From assembly GCA_016647705.1 (NCBI GenBank), contig CM028336.1:17000880-17064879 (forward strand): DNA of 64,000 nucleotides, written 5' to 3'. The notes beneath the pieces were generated by a model, which was not told the DNA's origin, did not search any database, and saw only the letters and a list, made by a program, of their open reading frames with translations. How positions within the stretch are numbered: the stretch's first letter is position 1; every line of letters begins with the position of its first letter. The DNA is from Eucommia ulmoides (Eukaryota; Streptophyta; Magnoliopsida; Garryales; Eucommiaceae). Positions 48,568 to 61,265 of this stretch are shown piece by piece. Both the position numbers and the translations under genes were made by a program.

Positions 48568-49815
48568 TTAATTGATTTCACATTTCAAACAAAAATGTGT
48601 TTTTGTAATCTTTATTCTTTATTTTTTTTTTTGGTCTACATTTGATTTATAATAAAATAAGGCCAAATTAAAATATCGATAGATAAACAATTGTAAAATT
48701 TAAATAACAAAAGTGTGCCAAATCTATAATTTTACTTCTTTAAATGTCTAAGAATATATTTTTCGAAGTGCAACTCGTTCTGGTTTTGAGAAATGAAAGC
48801 CTTTCAATTCAATAGTAAGATAATCCAAATGTGCAACAGATAATCAAGTTAGGCCTTAAAATTTGGATGGAATCAAATGTGATTCAATTTGCATTCATTT
48901 AGTAATTAGATTGAACTTATAAATGAATATAAAATCCTTATTTCTATCCATATTCAAATTTGACTGATCGGATTTAGATTAAAAAATTTATTATGACATT
49001 TTAGTTCTATTGATAACTAAATGTTATAACAGATGTAAATCTCGTAAATAATTTGATTCAAATAAGTCACAACATATTCAATTTGATATTCTAATTCACT
49101 TTTTTCAAAGAAAAAAAATGATGAAGGTGGAAGCTAACACTCCATTGCAGTGTACGATAATCCACTTCCTACAAATATGTCATTGACAGCTTGTTCTCAT
49201 TAAATTGGCATTCACTAATTACATATATAATTACATTTAGTTAACATTCACTTTTTTGATAAGTTTACATTAATGATATAATGAGATGCATGTAATTAAG
49301 GGGAATGCAATATCAAGTTTAAATATATTAGATCAAATTGATACAACCAACATTCATTTGGTAGAAATCATAAACCTAATCTAATGAAAGCATTTAACAA
49401 TCTATTGGTTTTGATGTTCAATAGGAAATAATGTCGTTAATGGTCACTAGTTAGACATGCATCTCAAATAATGGTGTAATGAGATCACCCAAATTGAACA
49501 ACACATCGAGTAAATATTCATTAGTTACTCATGTGGTTAACATTCATTATTCTAATACATGTTTGTTGTGCCTTATCAGTCTATATAAGAAATTAAAATT
49601 GGAAGACTAGATTTGAGAATAAATGAGAATTCACAAAATTTCATCTCTTGATTCTCCTCAATTTCTCTCTTTAACATTTTATTTAAACGTGTTTTAAACA
49701 TACTGAATTGAGTGAATTTAATTGTTATTTGCTATAAATATAGTGGGTTGAATGAATTTTAAATATTTTTTTATATTTGAAATAATGAAATTTTCAAACA
49801 TGAATATTTTTGTGC
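48568..49815. other. AT-rich intergenic stretch, unassigned
   Basis: No coding or element structure recognised. TTATCAGTCTATATAAGAAA at about 49577 followed by TCTCTTGATTCTCCTCAATTTC looks promoter-like, but no gene follows. Confidence 0.35.
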
Positions 49816-50527
49816 GTAAATTTCATTGACATCTCCTATCATTTGGGAAACTTACAATGCCACTCCTTGTCATTTGAAAAATATATTTGTCTCCTATTAT
49901 TTTAGAAACCGAATGACGACACCTCAAAACTCTTGCGAATAGATGACATCTAATTTTGTTTGACATTTTTATCCTTTTATAATTTATTTATTTTAAGTAG
50001 AATGACAATTGTATCCATTTTAAATAAAAGATAATTTTTTTGCATTTTTTGTTTCTCATATAAGTGTTGATAAAAGTAATGAAGAAAAAAATATTTTTTT
50101 ATGCAATCACTTTTCATGTACAAAATAAGCTAAAAAGGACAAACACAATAAATGGTAAAAAAATAACAATTAGAAAATCCACAAGTCTACTGTTTTTTAA
50201 CTTGAGCAAAACTATGATTAAATAAAGTCTCATATGAAAACTTCACCACAATTCAATAAACTAATGTAACTAGATGAAACAACTTATATATATAAATTGT
50301 AACTAAATTTCAAATCAAATTTTTTTAATTTTTAGAATAATTTTAAATTTTAAAAATTCATCAGCAAGTACTCTTTAAATACTAAAAAACATTATGAAAA
50401 AACATCATTTGATCCCCAAAAGTAATTAAAAAATTGGAATTAGAAATGTATTACATAAATTAACAATATTTATTTTTTAGAATAATTTTAAATTTTAAAA
50501 ATTCAGCAAGAAGTACTCTTTAAATAT

Positions 50528-50592
<65 letters not shown>

Positions 50593-50819
50593 GTGTGTAT
50601 AATAACAATCATTTGATTCCAAAAATAATAAAAGATTAAAATTAAAAATGTATTACATAAACAATTTCAAAACAACTTGACCAAATTTGTAATTCTTTTA
50701 AGAGGGTTATAAGAGCAATTTGATTTTTAGATATTTTTTAATTAATCTTTTAATAGTATAGTAACAGGGAATATCATTGTAGGTTTTCCCAATGACTGGA
50801 GGCTTCACTGAAATTTACC
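49816..50819. mobile_element. Mutator-like MITE
   Basis: Terminal inverted repeats GTAAATTTCATTGACATCTC (left) and, inverted, GTAAATTTCAGTGAAGCCTC (right), both continuing CC..TCATT(T)GGGAAAC. About 1 kb, AT-rich, non-coding, containing a direct repeat (TTTTTAGAATAATTTTAAAT at 50330 and 50476). Terminus style matches a common plant non-autonomous MULE class. Confidence 0.65.
50527..50592. repeat. (AT)n(AC)n microsatellite
   Basis: About 22 AT units then ten or so AC units, inside the MITE. Confidence 0.92.
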
Positions 50820-51119
50820 TATATTTTGGTTGGTGATTGTTTTCATTATCATTAATTATACGTGACATTATTTCTTCATCTCTTTCTCTCTCTCTCTAAC
50901 AATTTAATAAAATTCTCTTTACATATAAAATTTAGGAGTTTTCTTCCATAACTACTATTTTAAAAAACAAAAAACTTTTTTAGACCCACCCAAATAAAAC
51001 ATTTTTCACAAGTCTTATTTAAAAACCAAAAATACAAAAATTGTGGACCAATTTCTATTAATATTTTTTTAATGAAAAAATTAACCTTCAAATTTAAAAT
51101 AACAAAACAATTTTTTTTT

Positions 51120-52178
51120 TAAATTTCTCTCGCTCTCTCTCTCAGCTACAACGAGGTAGTTGTCATTCATCCTCATCGTCGTCTCCATCCATCATCATAG
51201 TTGTCGTCATCTCCTCTACCCATCGTCGTCGCTCATCAGCATCGTCCCCATCATCGTCGTCTCCATCCAACTCGTTGTCGTTGTTTTCTTCTCCATCAAC
51301 CAGATCTAGCCTAGTACTAACCAGATTTAGGCTATATCTGTTTACCACCACCAATTTCTAGTTCTTTTGCCGCCACAATCGATCTAATTCGTCGCCTCTA
51401 TCCATCGTTGTCATCTACATCATTGCTCTATTTATCGTGTGTTCACTGCATCTCCATCCATGTTGTCTTCTCCCTCTATCGCCCTGTTCAACATCGTCCA
51501 TCGATTTGTTCGTTGTCTCAACTCCATTGCGTTCTTTTCAATTCAGATCTAGGCTAGATCTAACTTACATCTCGCCACATCTAGCCTAAAGCACATCATG
51601 TTTGGTCGATTTCAACTATGGTTTTTTTTATTTATTTATTATTATTGTTATTATTATTTTCGAATTCAATGGATCAAGTTGCTCAATGGATCCAATTTCC
51701 ATCCCTCTCTCTCTCTCTCTCTCTTATAGTTACTATGAAGTCATCGTCGCTCGTCCTCATCGTCGTCTCCATCCATCATTATCGTTGTAGTCTCCCACAT
51801 CCATCGCTATCGCTCATCTCTATCCATCTCCTCATTGTCGTCTTCTCCATCTATTGTCGCCGCTTATCGTCATCGTCTTCATCCATCTCATCATCGTCGT
51901 CTTCTCCTTCATCAACCAAATGTAGCCTAGTATCAACCAAATCTGAGTTAGATCTACTTACAACCTCTGATTTCTGGTTCCTTTGCCACCACAATCAATT
52001 TGATTCTTCTCCTCCATTCATCGTCGTCATCTACATTGTTGCTCTATTCGTCGTGTGTTCACTGTCATCTCCATCCATGTCGTCTTCTCCATCCATCCCC
52101 CTGTTCGACATCGCCCATCGGTTTGTTCGTCATCTCCACTCCATTGCTTTTTCTTCATTTCAAATTTAGGCTAGATCT
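51120..52178. repeat. Direct duplication of a CATCGTCGT-rich unit, about 580-bp period
   Basis: The unit 51130-51590 recurs at 51705-52178. Shared: CCTCATCGTCGTCTCCATCC, TTCTCCATCAACCA, TTTGCC(G/A)CCACAATC, CGTGTGTTCACTG, CATCTCCATCCATGT, TTTAGGCTAGATCT. Trinucleotide-rich low complexity gives long spurious frames on both strands (Ser-rich forward, Asp-rich reverse). The second unit is cut at TAGATCT by the Copia LTR that follows. Confidence 0.75.
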
Positions 52179-52750
52179 TGTTAAGAATATAATATGATTT
52201 TGACAATAATTTAAATACACATTCAAAACTATCACTAGAATATAATTAATAAACTTCTCCAAAATATAAATAATAAACTAAGTAAAAAAAATTAATTGAT
52301 CTGTGAGTTCAAGGAGGCACGAATGATCGTTGTCCTAAAGTAGCGATTACCTTCCTACGTGAAGGTTTCTAATGGCAATGACTACTCTAAGATACAACCG
52401 TTGCTCACAAGCACGTCTTCTCGGGGTTTATATCCATCGGAAGACCAATGAACCGTCTTTATCGAATTGCCCTTTAATACATTATATAGTTATAGACTAA
52501 TAGGGGAAGAACTCTTGGGATATTTTTCTCTATCTTTTAAGAGTAGCCAACTCCCTTCATATATTGTGAAAAAATTATAGGAGTTATAAAAATAAACACA
52601 ATAACTGACAACAAACACAAAAATAAAACTAAATAATAATAATAATAATAATAATAATAATCAAATAAAAACTAAAAATTTTAATAAATTAAAATGGAGA
52701 TTTAAAAATTTGTAATTAATGTTTAAAAAAACCTTATAAAATTTATAACA
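52179..52750 (-). mobile_element. 3' LTR of antisense Copia relic D
   Basis: On the minus strand begins TGTTATAAATTTTATAAGG after the purine tract TTTGTGGGGGAT (52762-52751) and ends TATATTCTTAACA next to AGATCTAG of the interrupted tandem unit. It contains an (AAT)n tract (52631-52660) and GAAGGGAGTTGGCTACTC. Confidence 0.65.
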
Positions 52751-53480
52751 ATCCCCCACAAATTTTAAAACCCTTAATCAATATATATAGAAAATATGGG
52801 CAACTTTATACAGTGCAATAGGTGAAGGTGTCTTCAGGACTTGAACCTCAGTTTGTGTTAACATTTTTCCTTTTGAAGAATCATAGTGAACTGTGTCTTG
52901 AACTAACCTTTTGAGCCGAAGTTCAACTGTTACACACACAATATCGATATTTAGACACGTTTCGTGGGTTAGTGCTATTAATGGCCATGCATTTTGATCT
53001 TGATTCTCATTAAAGTTATTGGGGAACAATCCAATTCCCATAGTCGCGGCCTCACGATAACTACCACTTAGGTGAGTCTTCCAAGGGTATATGTGAACTA
53101 TAGCCTACATGAATATTCATGCCTTGGTCTCATTCAAGGCATAGGGATGAGTAGGAGAATATCTCTTAAGAATATCCTCCTGATATTAGGTGTTGCTAAG
53201 TAAGTCATGCAGTATAGATTGTTTCTACCCAATGAACCTCCTTCATCGGGTTCCCAATCACAAAGGCTGGGTTACTTCCCTAGATGACTTCTTTGTGAGC
53301 TTAGGCCTATCCCCCTCGACAAATCTAGGACTGTATTCCTAGATAGACCCTGGTCAAATGATCAGCAATGTTACTTTTTGATCTCACAAAATCTAATGAT
53401 ATTATATCTCTTTTCAATATACTCTTAACAAACTTGTATCTTACTTGTATGTGTCTATTCATTTTCGTATTTGTATGACC
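52751..53480 (-). pseudogene. Antisense Copia RNase H end, relic D
   Basis: On the minus strand from 53478: HTNTKMNRHIQVRYKFVKSI, then DIISLDFVRSKSNIADHLTR, the conserved end of a Copia polyprotein (the form KHI..RYH.V...I..G.I...FV.S..NIADPLTK). The 3' part is untranslated up to the purine tract. The rest of the element is absent upstream of 53480, which breaks into unrelated repeats. Confidence 0.75.
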
Positions 53481-53514
53481 TTGTTTGACTAAGTCAATAA
53501 CCGTTCTATAAAAT

Positions 53515-53995
53515 GATTCTAATGCTTAATCTAGGTGACATGGCATATTTGAATACTATAATGATGAACTACAATTTATTTTCATGATTCTAGTTTAAGT
53601 GAAATAATCCTAATGCTTAATTTAAAGGGCATGGCATATTTGAACAATGCATGTAATGACAACTATGATTTAAAAAATTTACTTGATACTCTAAATATGA
53701 ATGGACAAAGTATGATTTAACTTTGAAAATAATGTGACCTTAGTCTAGGTGACATGGCAAACATGAATGTACTACATAGATACCTTAGCATAATATGAGA
53801 TGATCTAACGCTTAGTTTAGGGGACATGGCATATTGGAATGATGTATGTAATGTCGAGTTATAATTCAAATATGCTACTTGAATATGGAATGTCCTAAAC
53901 TACGTGACATGTTAAATACGTTTTCATAATCTAGTGGATGACGGGATTTAAATGACATGAATCAAAAATGCAAAAACATACATAATGTCCTAGAT
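53515..53995. repeat. Dispersed 30-bp motif, about five copies
   Basis: GCTTA(A/G)T(C/T)TAGG(T/G)GACATGGCATATTTGAA-type words at about 53526, 53614, 53742, 53813 and 53893, spaced 70-130 bp. Not coding. Confidence 0.6.
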
Positions 53996-55841
53996 GTGGT
54001 TTTTAAAGGGCATGAAATATGTGTTGGAAATGACATAAAATTCTATATACCAAAACTACAAATGTCATGCAAACTAAATGTCTTGAAAGTTTTTTTATCC
54101 AATTTTATCAATTCACTCATTCAGACTAAAGAAATCAAACTCACGACATTCTCCCCAATTCTATGGAATGAGAATCAAGAGAATGTCATGAGAATGAGTT
54201 TTCGTTAAGACTAACCTAGACTTGTTTTAATAGAAATCCATACGAAGGGAAGCATTCCCCTAAATCGACCTTTTTTAAATTCCACTCCATTCAAAACATT
54301 AAAACAGTGACATAGAAATTACTCCCTTAGCTCGACGAATCCATTGAACCTACCACAAGGCTTAACGGGTTAATCTTATCGAAACACATTTTATTGATTT
54401 TTATTTTTTCTAAGACCATAATAACGACTTATTTTTTTTAGATTTTTTTTATTTTAAAATGGACAAAATAACAACTTATTTTTTGTGATTTTTCATTCTC
54501 TTAAAAAGTTAGATGACATAAAAGTAAATACAGAAAGTAAATAACAGGAAATTAAAATACATAAATATTAAAAAAAATCTTTAGCTAACGCACAGAGAAT
54601 AAGCCCGAGAGGTCATCCTCATCACAATGTTTTCATTATTTCAATGACTATTATACCATATTTAAATAACTAAAATAAAGTAAATAAACGTAGATAACGG
54701 TATTTAAAGACAATATGTAAAGAACAAGATCTAAATGTGGAGGTTCCAAAATCAAAATTTTCCAATCCTCTAGTTCCCGCCATCACCAGAAGGGGTCCAG
54801 AGACAAGTACACTGATCTTGATCTCATGTCTCCATGTCCTAAATCTATATAAACTAAAGAGAAGAAAAAGGCCAAACAAGGGACCGAGGAGATGAAGAGA
54901 TGAACTATAACTTTAAGCGAAAAAAAAGTAAACTTCCATACCTAGCCTCAATATCCATTGGATTTATTCCGAGGAATGAGATTTAGGATGGATTCAGAGA
55001 GCTTTGGATAATAGGAGAGAAAAAAGAGTTAAAATGGCAGTCAACACAACCCAATAGGGTTTTTGACTTGTGCCCCGAGACTGGAGGTCAGAGGGCTATT
55101 TATAGCCCCCAAACCCTAGGGGACGCATCAAAATATTCCTCTCTAAGGAAGGGAAACACCAACAAATGTGTCTCCCTAGGGCTACGTGTGATCTCGGGAT
55201 TGGTCGGATTAAGGATGCACGCAGATTGTTGACTTGGTAACTGTTAAGGCAACAAACAATAGATATTTCCTATTAAATTCATTAACAATGCCTTAAAAGG
55301 AATTAAAAATAAGTTTTATAGGAACAAATATGATATGGTCAAGATTGACATATGTCAAGACGTCATGGAGGGGGTTTGGCATGATGACATTGGAAAAAGA
55401 GGCCCTTTCGGATGATTCAATTTAATTCAATTCAAACAAATCCAGTCCAAGATTGAATAATCCCTGGAAAGACCGATTAAGTCTTAAATCCTAGTATATT
55501 TTAATTTCAAATACTAATTTTTCCCTTGGAAGAACTAGTCCAAATCTGTGAATTTGACTAGCTTTTTGCCAGGAAATGATTAGTTTTCAATATCCAATCA
55601 CTCTTTGATATTAGATTTAACTAACCATTTTCAAGATTAATTATACTTCAAAGCGTCTAAATGTGAATTTCAAAAAAGACGTTTTTAAAAAATAATCATT
55701 TTACCTGCACTCCTTGAAATTCAAAATTAGCCTTAAAAAATGCTCTTTTACGGCGTGAAATATTTTTCAACAAATATGTTATAATTTCTGGGAAAAATTA
55801 TGTCCCTGAATCTTCCCAATCAAAAGTACAAAAGATTTTTA
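53996..55841 (-). other. Possible minus-strand LTR or promoter block, family unknown
   Basis: The minus strand has CCTAGGGTTTGGGGGCTATA then AATAGCCCTCTGACCTCC (TATA-like box at 55098-55107), followed by a leader-like tract and an A/T-rich interior. Looks like an LTR or promoter, but no partner copy or domain lies in the window. Confidence 0.35.
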
Positions 55842-55936
55842 TGTAAAGTCTAGTTTCTGCACATGCATATTTCTAATTGTATTTTAGAATATTTAGAAAA
55901 ATAACGGGGTGCATTGTACTAATTAATATTTATTTT

Positions 55937-55991
<55 letters not shown>

Positions 55992-56299
55992 ATTAAATTT
56001 TAAAAAAAAATCTAGGGATTAATATGTTAATTTTAATTTTGAATTTAAAAGCTAGGGATTTTTAAGTTATTTAAAATATGACTTTAAGAAATTTTGGAAT
56101 ATAATTAATACTTTTTTATTTCAAGAGGGTAATTAGCGTAAAAAAAATAAATAAATAAAAAATAAAAAATAAAAAAAAAACTTGACAAAGGTTGACCGTG
56201 AGAATCCGTTTGAATATATGTATGTATGTGTGTGTGTTATTATATTATAATATAAATACATAAGTTAAAAAAAATAAAAAATAAAATAAAAGAAGTGTG

Positions 56300-56458
56300 G
56301 CCACAAGACACTCCACGTGTCTTGATCAAACACCAAAAAAAAAAAAGGTAAAAAGGCAAGGCAGTGCTAAACTAGTGTGTACACACACACATATATATAC
56401 ACATAGGTATGTATATGTATATACACACATAGGTATATATATACATATATATGTGTGA

Positions 56459-56494
<36 letters not shown>

Positions 56495-56530
56495 TATTAA
56501 AATAAATAAATATATATATATACACATCAT
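56300..56530. repeat. AT/AC-rich microsatellite cluster in Gypsy LTR
   Basis: Short TATATGTATATATAC-type and CACACA runs in alternating blocks; (AT)16 at 56461-56492. Short open frames rich in Ile/Tyr here are artefacts of the repeat. Confidence 0.8.
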
Positions 56531-56805
56531 GTTCGATTCGTGGGACTATTTAAACGGACAAGTATATATGTATATTTATATATCAAAAATATATATATAC
56601 GAAGGTTCAATTAATATAGTGGGTATATTTGTATACACAGATATATCTAATTTGCGAAGAATACAGTTTAAAACAAAAATTATAAATTCTACTAAAACGA
56701 CAATTTTTAGTATTTCGTTTACTAATAAAAAAATTAACAGTCCACTAATATTTTTCTACAAATAAATTATGAATAAGAGAATGTTCGTAATCGTTACTAT
56801 AATAA

Positions 56806-58380
56806 TTTTCGCACTGTTAATATTAACATAAGAAATTAGGCGTTAAAATAATTTTGTATAATTAAAAAAAAAAAAATTGGGAATGGAAAATGATGCATTT
56901 TAGGGCCACGCATTGCATAGAAGATTTATTTTAAATAAATTCTTAATTTAGGCCCTTTGGTGGTTGGGTTCACAGGCGACGCCACTCGCATAGTATTCCA
57001 ACGATAGTGTTTCTAATGACGCAAAAATCGAGATGAGTGTACTGTTTTCTATGTAAATTTTCAAATTATATTTTAGTACTAAAATGTGAAATAAAAAATG
57101 ATTTATTAAAATTGATTATTTTATCACGTTACGCGGATCAAGTAAATTTTTAAATGTGGAAAGTGATTTTTACTATCGGACTATGCCATAGTTGTCTTCT
57201 CGTCTGGAGGGCATATCTTGCGAGATGTGGATATATGTTGTTACCTGTCAGGCAAGTCCTGCAGGGTGGATATTTGTTGTTACCTATCAAGCAAGTCCTG
57301 TAGAGTGGATATTTGTTATTACCTGTCAAGAGTACAAGTCTTGCAGGTGATTGCCCCTACCATTAGGGATATTGAATGACCTTGATACTGATAGCCACCT
57401 TAGATGGCATAATCATACAGGTTACGGTATTGTTGTAACTCCCGATCGTGAGGTGAAACGATTTTATGGCTAGTAGGGAAATATGTGTGCGGTATTTTAT
57501 TATATGTCAAAATAATTTGATTGGGTGATTTAAATCCATTATTTTATTGCGATGATAGCTGTGGTATGTTATTTTCACACAGTTAATATTAACATAAGAA
57601 ATTGGGCGTTAAAATAATTTCGTATAATTAAAAAAAAAAAAATTGGGAATGGAAAATTTTACATTTTAGGGTCACGCATTGCATAGTAGATTTATTTTAA
57701 ATAAATTCTTAATTTAGGTCATTTGGTGGTTAGGTTCAAAGGCGATGCTGCCAGTATAGTATTCCGACAATAGTATTTCTAGTAGCGCAAAAATCGAAGT
57801 GAGTGTACTATCTTCTATGTAAATTGTCAAATTATATTTTTGTACTAAAATGTGAAAAAGAAAATGGTTTATTAAATTGATTATTTTATCACATTACGCG
57901 AATCAAGTAAATTTTTAAATGTGGAAAGTGATTTTTACTATTCGACTATGTCATAGTTGTTTTCTCGTCAAGAGGGCATGTCCTGTGAGATGTGGATATT
58001 TGTTGTTAACTGTCAGATAAGTCTTGTAGGGTGGATATTTGTTGTTACCTATCAGGCAAGTCTTGTAGGGTGGATATTTATTGTTACCTGTCAAGCAAGT
58101 CCTGTATGGTGGATATATGTTGAGACCTGTCAGGAGTGCAAATCCTACAGGTGGTTGTTCCTACCATTGGGGATATTGAATGACCCTCATACTGATAGCC
58201 ACCTTGGATGGCACAGTCATACAGATTACGGTATCGTTGTAACTCCTGATCGTGTGGTGAAATGATCTTATAACTAGTAGGAAAATATGTGTGCGGTATT
58301 TTATTATATGACAAAATAATTTGATTAGGTGATTTAAATGCATTATTTTATTGCGATGATAGCTGTGGTATGTTATTTCG
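56806..58380. repeat. 766-bp tandem duplication within Gypsy LTR, with 38-bp minisatellite
   Basis: TTAATATTAACATAAGAAATT recurs at 56817 and 57583, and identity continues through GGGAATGGAAAAT, GATTTATTTTAAATAAATTC and CGCAAAAATCGA. Each unit holds GTGGATATTTGTTGTTACCT then GTCAGGCAAGTCCTG repeats: about three in unit 1 (57220-57345), about four in unit 2 (57985-58150). Confidence 0.82.
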
Positions 58381-58818
58381 GCTCAGTGTGCGGTTATAGT
58401 TATATTATGTTTTGAAAAGTGATATTTAATAATTATATTTTATCCATAAATTATTTTTATATTATGAAGACAATACACCGATAAAATATTTGGTTTCAGA
58501 TACCGCAACTAGATACGAGTCCACTACTAGCACTAGGTAGAGTCAAAGGGTGGTGTCGTTTTTTGAGATTTTGCAAAACTGGTGTAAACCGTGGAAGGTT
58601 CAGTTTGGATTGTAGATTTGTAGTTTTGTTATGAATAGATGGGGCACGTATATTCCCGAATTTTGACGTGGGTAAATATATGTTGGAAAAAAATATAGGA
58701 GTGCACGTACATATATATATATATATATATATATTTGTTGATTGGTCAGGTAACGTCAAGTTGACGTCGCACCCAGCCTCGGGCGTTGGGGGCCCGGGGT
58801 GGGGGTATGACAATTTTT

Positions 58819-58830
58819 TGTATCAGAGTG
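58819..58830 (+). other. Primer-binding site of Gypsy element E
   Basis: TGTATCAGAGTG, a diverged form of the TGGTATCAGAGC site matching tRNA-Met, 6 nt after the LTR end. Confidence 0.6.
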
Positions 58831-59016
58831 TCGGTTATAGGTTCTGTAGGCGTGTCAGATTGTCTAGTCAGTAGTAAACCATGAGATAGGGTGTCGATTG
58901 GTGGGTTCGGCACGTGAGTGGTAGTTATTTTATTGAATTAAATAATACATTTTCGTCATGCATTGTCGTTTGCCTGTTGCCTTGTTTCTTATTAAAGTTC
59001 ATTTCAGATATTGATT

Positions 59017-59928
59017 ATGGAGCATGAAAATGGAAGTACTGGGAATTCTGGACCCCAGAGAAAGAGAGATAGGACGTAGGAAAGCTTAGATGCCGTTTAG
59101 AGAATTTTACAGACTGCTGCGCAACTGACAGAATAGCAGGCAAAAATGATGGAATGCCAGAAGGGCCAAACCGAAACAGTTATTTCTCAAGCTATACACT
59201 TAAAGAGAATCAAGGAATTGGACCCCCCCCCCCAACTTTTACAGGAACTGCGGACCCTGTTGATATTGAAAATTGGTTGAGAAGCGTAGGGCATGTATTC
59301 GAGGCAATGGGAATACTAATGACAGTCGAATTTCTCTTGCCACCTTCTAGTTGAAAGGAGAGGCCGAACATTGGTAGGAGGAAATGAAGAGGTTAATTTC
59401 AGTTCCAGGCGAGAAGATTTATTGGGATCGATTCATTGCTGTGTTTAATGAAAAATATTTCCCTGAATTCTATCAGTTCAAGGTAGAGGAGAAGTTTATA
59501 TCACTAAAACATGAGATGATGACCGTTCTGCAGTATGAAATCAAATTTGATGTCCTGTCCCGATTTGCTCCTAATTTGGTAAAAACTGAAGAAGTAAGAT
59601 GTAAAAAATTCCCGAAAAGACTTGATCTGCAAATACGTTCCAGGTTGATCGACAGGTGGATCAAAAGTTATGCGAAATTGGTAAACACGGCAAAATTAAT
59701 AGAAAATATGTACGGGAAACCGCCGAGAACTGTGAGCAGTACAAAAAGAGTAGATTTGAATCACCTAACAGATATTCAGGTGGCAATTCTCGAGGAGTTG
59801 TAGCTCGTTCTCCACTTGCTCAGGCCCCAACAACCAACCAGTCAGTTAGGAGCCGAGGTCCACGGTAATCATACTCCAGGCGTCAGCAAAATGTATCTGA
59901 ACAGAGTGTCAGCCAGCAAGGATAGCAA
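59017..59928 (+). pseudogene. Gypsy element E gag, broken
   Basis: Starts at ATG 59017 (MEHENGSTGN). Capsid-like region PPTFTGTADPVDIENWLRSV at about 59225, then MKRLISVPGEKIYWDRFIAV (59384) and FNEKYFPEFYQFKVEEKFIS, the retrotransposon gag fold. Premature TAG codons near 59077, 59098 and 59132 stand where Gln codons are usual. Frames shift at least twice. The C-tract at 59223-59232 is a likely shift point. It forms the virus-like particle in working relatives; here it is dead. Confidence 0.82.
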
Positions 59929-61265
59929 ATGAGCCAGATGTTTAGTCGAGTCGGGATACCTGTATGCCACCAATGTGGATCATCGGATCATTTTGCTAAG
60001 AACTATCCCATGGTAGGCCCAATATGTTTCCATTGTCATGAGTTGGGCCACATATCTTCGAATTGTCTGAAATCTGTTGTTACATCTACAACATCTGCGA
60101 GCAGTGCGAGTAGTGTTGGCCCTAGCAGTATTCAGGGGCATGGTAGAGGATCGGCCAGTAGACCTCTGACTCAAGGTCGTGTATTTGCTACTACCAGACA
60201 GGATGCCCAAGCTACCCCAGATGTGGTTACACGTATCATGTCTTTATATGATAGAATTGCGCATATACTTATTGATCTTGGTTCTACTCATTCATTTATT
60301 TCGGAGACCTTTATGATGCATGTAGGCAAATTTCCTACTTCTCTGTCATATAGTATTATTATCTCTACCCCTGTAGGCGAGTCTGTGTTGCTAAATAGTG
60401 TGTATAAAGACAATCCGCTTCGTATTGGCGATAGAGAATTGTCAGTGGATCTACTACCCCTGAGTATTCATGATTTTGATGTGATACTGGGTGTAAATTT
60501 GCTATCAGGCTATCATGCCATAGTGGATAGTTTTAAAAAGGAAGTTACTTTTCGAGTCATAGGTGAGCCGGAGTTCGTATTTTCAGGGGACATAATCATT
60601 ACCCCTATTAGTTTGATTTCAATCCTAGATGCTAGGAAATTATTAAAGAAGGGATGTCAAGGATACCTTGCGCGTGTGATTGACACCAGTCAGAATGAGG
60701 TACGGGTGGCAGATATCCCAATGGTCGGGAATTTTCTCGATGTATTTCCAAAAGAGTTGTTAGGGTTGTCAATGGATAGAGAAATTGAGTTCACTATTGA
60801 ATTACTTCCAGCAACTTCTCCTATATCAATTCCACCATATCGTATGGCACCTGCTAAGCTAAAGGAGCTGAAAATTCAGTTGCAAGATCTATTGGACCGC
60901 GGATTCATCAAACCTAGTGTTTCTCCGTGGGGAGCCCCAGTGTTATTTGTAAGGAAGAAAAATGGGACATTAAAGATGTGTATTGATTACAAGCAGTTGA
61001 ATAAGGTGACAATTCGTAATAAATACCCGTTGTCTTGAATTAATGATCTGTTCGATCAATTGCAGAAGGCCATGGTATTTTTCAAGATAGATCTTCGATC
61101 GGGATATCATTAGCTAAAAGTCAGAAATAGTGATGTGTCAAAAACAACATTTCGTATGAGGTATGGACATTATCAATTCCTAGTGATGCCATTTGGATTG
61201 ACAAATACCCCTACTGCATTTATGGATCTGATGAATCGGATCTTTCAGCCTTAGATCAGTTTATT
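59929..61265 (+). pseudogene. Gypsy element E zinc knuckle, protease and RT (first part)
   Basis: A 369-codon frame. Two CCHC knuckles: [14 protein letters not shown], where the last Cys is Tyr, and [14 protein letters not shown], intact. Aspartic protease [14 protein letters not shown] at about 60265, with Leu where the D-S/T-G triad needs Ser or Thr. RT begins [10 protein letters not shown], with [20 protein letters not shown] and [19 protein letters not shown]. It then hits TGA at 61036, TAG at 61111 and a frameshift near 61251. RT motifs before the breaks ([21 protein letters not shown]) remain readable. Confidence 0.85.

Larger units (their letters stand above)
55842..58812 (+). mobile_element. 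5' LTR of Tekay/Del-like Gypsy element E
   Basis: Starts TGTAAAGTCTAGTTTCTGCA, the same as 63659 onward, and ends GGGTGGGGGTATGACA before the primer-binding site. At 2,971 bp it is long, as in Tekay-type chromoviruses. It contains AT microsatellites (about 55938-55984 and 56461-56492), a 766-bp tandem duplication (56806-58380) and a 38-bp minisatellite within each duplicate. Confidence 0.85.

Noticed and set aside
51618..52169. 183-codon Ser-rich frame
   Set aside because: It comes from CATCGTCGT trinucleotide repeats in the duplicated unit. The other strand gives an Asp-rich frame, and the other duplicate does not preserve either.
57957..58265. 102-codon frame with repeated VGWIFVVTYQ-like segments
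   Set aside because: It is a translation of the 38-bp minisatellite in the Gypsy LTR (its length is close to a multiple of three per copy), with no start context or homology.
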